Assembly: GCA_021234155.1 (NCBI GenBank)
Contig: JAJEKV010000077.1
Span: 1,721,012 to 1,785,011 of the forward strand
DNA length: 64,000 nucleotides
Source of the DNA: Isoetes taiwanensis
Taxonomy: Eukaryota > Streptophyta > Lycopodiopsida > Isoetales > Isoetaceae
Direction: 5' to 3'
In this document: positions 59,301-64,000 of the stretch, one piece after another
How the letters are laid out: each line of letters begins with the position of its first letter
How positions within the stretch are numbered: position 1 is the first letter of the stretch
Program-made: the position numbers and the translations under genes
Notes under the pieces: model-generated
The model's database searches: none
What the model saw: only the letters and a program-made list of their open reading frames with translations
What the model was told of the DNA's origin: nothing

Positions 59301-59940
59301 AATCAGCTCCAATTTGATATTTATGAAAATGGTTGGAAGCATTAAATATGACCCTTTCCAAATTTCTTGAAATATAACCTCAAAGCTCTGGGTGATTCTC
59401 CAGCGTACGCTTCATATATTTATCTTTAACATCATTGTCTGCTTTATGCAGTCGATTTAATCTCGATCTTAAAGCGCAGCTTGGATACAAGGTCACTCTC
59501 AATGATCGAACATAACATTCGTCCGAAATAGTATTACGATGAAAAAGAAATGTCAAATGCATTTGGACAAGTATTTTCTTCTCGGCCATCATCCTATTAA
59601 TCATATTAATTTTGTAAATTTTCTATCTTCTCCGTGTGCCATGCTCTTGAAAATATCACTGTCATGACGATAATTATTGATTGGTAACTGCCACAGTGTT
59701 GCATACTAGAAATTCCTGCCTTTTGAAAAGTTTAATGATATAAAATGACATATCAATGCTGACAGGATCACTTCCAATTGGGGAAAATCCCTGCGCCTTT
59801 TCTCTGTGTTAGGACATCATCTTCAGAATAATCCGTAAAACATCCTTCCAAGAAGCCGAGCAGATATGGATAAGCGTAGTGTAGAATCCAGAGAATGGTT
59901 TTATTCATGGCGAAATATGTAAGTATTCACAAATAAGAGA
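56330..59940. other. Mostly unassigned
   Basis: No recognisable gene. The best coding trace is 57836-58042 on the plus strand (GLCKHCMSDEIHGDWGRSIF, stop after about 68 codons), preceded in another frame by 57655-57846, together suggesting one broken protein. 58250-58300 is a short GC-rich patch. No repeats stand out. Confidence 0.35.
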
Positions 59941-59944
59941 ATGG

Positions 59945-60190
59945 GCTTTACGACGTATTTGGCTGGACGCCGTCCTCGCGGACGGATCGTCAGAATCGGG
60001 ACGCGGACTGTGCCACGATTTATGTGACGTCAAGGTCAGCAGTGGATCGCCGTACGCGACGTCCAACACGACGCTGACGCGGACACACGCCACGCCTACT
60101 TTACCACGCCGCATCGCGGCGCCACTTTTGTGCGACGTGACGCCGCCAGGCGACGGACGCTGCTACGTCCGGCTGACGCCCAGTTGTACT
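59945..60190. other. CpG-dense block
   Basis: CG dinucleotides are packed at roughly one per 6-8 bases, mostly inside gacg/cgtc/acgc words, in an otherwise AT-rich, CpG-poor window. It directly precedes the satellite array. Both strands hold short arginine-rich frames without motifs. Confidence 0.7.
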
Positions 60191-60194
60191 TTGT

Positions 60195-60675
60195 CTTTTG
60201 GAGAACAGCAGGTCTTCTCGCCACGCCAGTTGGTCCCGGTGGAATGTCGATATTCTCAAGTCCATCGAAGAGCCAAATCATGGTTTTGGAGGGAAATTGC
60301 CTCGGCCCATCGCCAGTGGCCTTCGAAGAGAACTTTTGTGGCAAAGATGGGAGCTCCTCGAAGACTCGAGCTATTTCATCGCACCAACACCCATATCCTA
60401 AGGAAATGTTTTTCGATGTCTCGCACCCCAAGACGCTAGAATTTTCGGCTGCAACGTTCCAATTTTTCGATGCGTATCTTTTAGTTATGCTCTTTTGCAT
60501 TCATGCTCATAAATTGCACTAATGCATGGTATGGAATTAAATTCTGATTTTTGTCGGGCTATTTCCTAGATCATCCCAAAGATACTGCAAATTTCTTTAG
60601 AATTCCTGACAAAGTCTCGATCAAATAGGTAGTACGTTGGAATCCGCCCAAAAATTCTCGTTGTTGGGCAGACAT
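60195..60675 (+). repeat. Degenerate partial unit at the edge of the satellite array
   Basis: Aligns with the second half and then the start of the 1.12-kb unit. 60207-60340 (ggtcttctcgccacg..., caaatcatggttt..., gccttcgaagagaac) matches 61368-61490. 60500-60660 matches the unit start (cataaatt...aatgcat...ggaattaaat) with many differences. Confidence 0.65.
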
Positions 60676-63600
60676 GACATTCATAAATTGTAATTAATGG
60701 CTAGTAAGGAATTAAATTTGATTTTGTCACAGGAAGCCTCAAGTCACCCAACGACATGCCAGCTTTCAAAATTTTGCCAAGGTTTGGTGATCAAAGTTTG
60801 TATTAGTAATGGCCCCGGGCAATTGTTACAAATCGAGCCTGCACACTTGCTCAAGTCAAACAAGGCCGGGGATCTTTGCAAGGCCGCCTCATTAGAGGGG
60901 AGAGTCCGAATCTCAAGAGGCGAAATGCCCCAAAGTTTCCCGAGGCACCTTTCCTGGCGCTGGCTACACGGAGAGGGTCAGACGCTTAAAGACCATACCC
61001 CGTGATCTCTTGCTCCCCTATCCGATCAATTGGAATCCTTCTGCTCAAGGACCCCGGCTCGACAAGGTCCAAAACCAACATCCGTCTCGGATAACTTATC
61101 AAACTCATGGGGTTGCCCCGCTGGCCGACTGTAGAAACCAGCGTTTTGTCGTCAACATTATGAGTTCGTGGAATGGTGGCGATCTCGACTTCGCCACATC
61201 ATCCCGGAGGCCTAACACCCTAAAGACCAAGGTTGCACGGCCGGGCTTTGCAAAGAAAGAAACACTTACGCCCTACGCGGCAAAAGATCTCGGACACCCA
61301 ATTCTCCCAGGGCCAATTGACTACGAGTGTGTTGGACACAGATAGTTTGACGCTTCCTCGAGAAGGTGGTCTTCGCCACGAAAACTTGGTCCCTGTGACA
61401 ATCTCACATTCGAACCATTGGCGAGCCGAATCATGATTCCCGAGAGGAAGTTGCCTCGGGTCTGCCTGTGGCCTTCGGAGAGGACTTTGGGGCAGCCGCC
61501 TGTGTGGTTTTACGGCCCTGTCTGCCGTCAACATCCCCTCTACGCCAAGACACTTGCCAAGCAAGGTCCTAGTCGACCGACAAGGATAGAGCCTCCCGAA
61601 AACGTGAAACCCTATGAGTTGTCGTTCTAGCAAGGTTTGCGCTTGGGTGCCGAGTTTTGGTCTTTGCACTTGGGACTTGGGCCAATAAGATGCAGCTTGA
61701 GAACGCGCTAAGCAAGGAAACCGACTTTAATGGAGTTTGATCCTCAGATTCTCCCATTGTGGCGCTTAGGAAGTAAAGGGCGCCTTTGCGAGGCAAGACA
61801 TTCATAAATTCGTGAATTAATGCATAGTAATGAATTAAATTTGATTTTTTGTCATTAGGCTTCCTAAGCCACGCCAACATACGCTGCCAATTTTCAAAAT
61901 TTCTCGACAAGGTTTAGATCAAAGTGTTTTGCATTAGAATGGTCCGCGTACTCGTTGTTAGCGTACCGAGCCGCATTAATTTGCCTTAAGTCAACCAAGG
62001 CCGACTCCTGTAAGGTCACCTCATTAGAGGGGAGATCCGATCTCTGAAAAGACGCTGGAAGCCCCAAAGTTTCCCCGAGGTACTTTTCCTCGGCAAATAA
62101 GCCTGGGGTTTCAGACGCCAAAGACTACACTCCTGATCTCGCTCCCCTATCCGGATCAGTTGAATCCTTCGCTCAAGGACCCCGCCTCGACATATAACCC
62201 GCAATCCAACATCCAACCGAGAGAACTTATCGTTCGCTGAAGCCGCCTTAAGCGGTCGAATCGCGTAGGAAACCAAAGTGTTTTGTCGCTCGCATTATCA
62301 AGTGAGGCTCCGTGAATGGCGATTCGACGCCACATCAGTCCGGGAGCCTGGAAATTACCCTATGCACTAAGTTTCAACCGGGCTTTGGTAAAGCAGTGGT
62401 AAACACTTACGCCTCTACGCTAAAGATTCGACAACACCCCTCTAGGCCACAATTGATCACGAAAGTGTAGTTGACATGCGAGATAGTTTCGACGCCTCGA
62501 GAAGGGTGTCTTCGTTTTAAACTTGGTCCCTGTGACAATCTCGACATTCCGAAATCCATCGGGCGTGTTTCTAATCAGCGATTCCGGAAGCCGGCTCCGT
62601 CCGCCGCCAAAATTTCTGGAGAGTAATTTTGGGGCAAGCCGCTCTGTGTGGTTTTAGGGTCCGTCAGCATCACACCCCTACGGGTTGATTGACGGGCGAA
62701 GGTCCTAGTCGACCGATATATAGAGCTCTCCAAACATAAACCCTATGAGTTGCCGTGTTCTAGCGTACTTTATGCTTCAGTGCCGAAGCTTTGGTCTTTT
62801 GCACTTGGGACTTGGCCGAGAAGATGCTTGAGAACGCTGAAGCAAGGGAACCGACGGAATGGAGTTTGATCTCAGACTTCCCAGCGTTTAGAAGTAAAGG
62901 GCGTTTTGCAAGAGGCAAGACATTCATAAATTCGTAATTAATGCATAGTACGGAATTACCGATTATTGAAGAAATTCCTAAGTCATCGCAACATATAGGC
63001 CGCTTTCAAAATTTCCTGACAAGGTTTAGATCAAAGTGTTTGCATTAGAACGGTCCGCAAACCGTTGTTGGGCAGCCGAAATGCACACTTGCTCAAGTCA
63101 AACAAGGCCAGATCTCGCAAGGTCATTTCATTAGAGGGAGAGAGTCCGAACTCCCAAGAGGCGAAACGCCCCAAAGTTTCCCCGAGGCGCCTCTTCCGGC
63201 AACATTCCTGAAAGTGCCAGACGCTAAAGACTACACTTGACTCTATCCGACCGCTGAATCCTTCGCTCATGGGCCCCGCCTCGAGCAAGATCCAAAAATC
63301 CAACATCCGTCTGTGAGAACTTATCAAACCGCGAAGCCGCTCTCGCTGGTCACCATGGTGAAACCAAAGCGTTTTGTCGCTCTAACATTGCGAGGCTCCC
63401 GGAATGGCGCATTCGACTTACATCATCCCGGAGGCCGAATTTCACTTCTAGAGACCAAGTTGTACCCCACGGGCTTTGCAAAAAGAAAGCAGCTCACCTA
63501 CTCTACGCTGGTAAAGATTCGGATGCCCACCTCCTAGGCCAATTGGATCACGAAAGTGTGTTGACATGAGATAGTTTGACGCTTCCTCGAAGGGTGGTCT

Positions 63601-64000
63601 TCCTCGCCACTCTAAACTTAACCCTGTGACAATGTCGACATTCCGAGTCCATTGGCAGAGCCGGACCACGACCTCGAGGGGAAGGTTCGGTCTGGCCTGG
63701 CCTTCTCGAGAGGACTTTGGGGCAAGTCGCCTGTGGTTTTTAGGGTCCGTGGCTCAAGGCCAACATGCCCTCTACGCCAAGACACTAAGGTCCTAGTCAA
63801 CCGGATAAGGATAGAGTTCAAACGAACCCTAAGTGAGTTTCCGTTCTAGCAGTGGTTTGCGCTTTGGGTGCCAGCTTTGGTCTTTTGCACTTGGACTTGG
63901 CCGAGCAGATGCGCTTGAGAACGCCAAGCAAGGGAAACTGACGGGAATGGAGTTTGATCTCGTGACTTCCGCCAGGCAGCGAAGTAAAGGGCAGCCTTTT
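60676..64000 (+). repeat. Satellite array, ~1.12-kb unit, three copies, runs off the window
   Basis: Units start at gacattcataaatt: 60676, 61798 and 62919, giving periods of 1122 and 1121. The third reaches 64000, about where a fourth would begin. Shared landmarks in each are tcattagagggg, cgaggc(a/g)cc, gatagtttgacgc, ggtcctagtc(g/a)accg and gcacttgg(g)acttgg. Copies differ by numerous one- to three-base indels and substitutions, so no open frame is conserved across units. The unit is GC-rich compared with the rest of the window. It resembles a long-period plant satellite or subrepeats of a larger element. I cannot link it to rDNA spacer or a known family. Confidence 0.9.

Noticed and set aside
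60697-63849. Open frames of 60-150 codons within the satellite
   Set aside because: Frames are not conserved between the three units and shift at every indel. They are shadows of GC-rich repeat sequence.

Overview
The window looks like nuclear DNA of a land plant with a large, repeat-rich genome. The evidence is long AT-rich stretches, short GT-AG introns, and pieces of Ty3, copia-type, LINE and tRNA-derived elements beside plant-type gene families (RNase H1, PPR, FCP1-like phosphatases). The species cannot be named from sequence alone. A seed-free plant such as a fern is only a guess. Intact genes are few: the clearest is an intronless FCP1/NIF-type phosphatase gene at 9583-10296 (minus). 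Most other coding-looking stretches are broken by single-base shifts, so they are pseudogenes or the sequence carries indel errors.

Layout. 0-5.6 kb: small tandem repeats, a MITE-like inverted repeat, an unrecognised minus-strand multi-exon gene (2.2-4.0 kb) and a plus-strand gene with a kinase-like glycine loop and a DUF3669-type C-terminal domain (4.36-5.59 kb). 6.5-7.6 kb: three exons of an RNase H1-like gene with one missing base. 9.6-10.3 kb: the phosphatase gene. 10.3-14.8 kb: mostly featureless, with two small tandem duplications. 14.8-16.6 kb: a minus-strand LTR with its tRNA-Met primer site, bracketed by a perfect 79-bp direct repeat, then a hairpin and three G-boxes. 17.2-22.2 kb: a compound palindrome, a small minus-strand gene, and a plus-strand locus with a coiled coil, a RING-H2 finger and an FCP1-like domain whose upstream exons are tandemly duplicated. 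It faces an unknown minus-strand gene, and the whole interval is flanked by inverted AAGCACTT triplets. 22.9-26.4 kb: a decayed minus-strand locus ending in a Ulp1-like cysteine protease domain.

27.7-29.4 kb and 54.5-56.3 kb are two copies of a 1.77-kb segmental duplication, each holding the relic of a small plant gene. 29.5-33.5 kb is a retroelement graveyard: an RT/RNase H end, hairpins, an LTR-like block, a SINE-like tRNA relic and a Ty3 integrase with altered catalytic and zinc-finger residues. A PPR fragment follows. 34-48 kb is mainly unassigned AT-rich sequence with microsatellites, local duplications and weak coding signals. 49.3-49.9 kb carries exons of an unrecognised gene with an in-frame TGA. 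51.3-53.3 kb has a tandem duplication and a LINE zinc-finger end. The right edge changes sharply: a CpG-dense block at 59.95-60.19 kb leads into a GC-rich satellite of about 1.12 kb per unit that runs off the window.

No operon-like organisation is expected or seen. The best candidates for something undescribed are the RING/coiled-coil/FCP1-like locus with its duplicated exons and flanking inverted repeats, and the DUF3669-like gene, a domain I know mainly from fungi.
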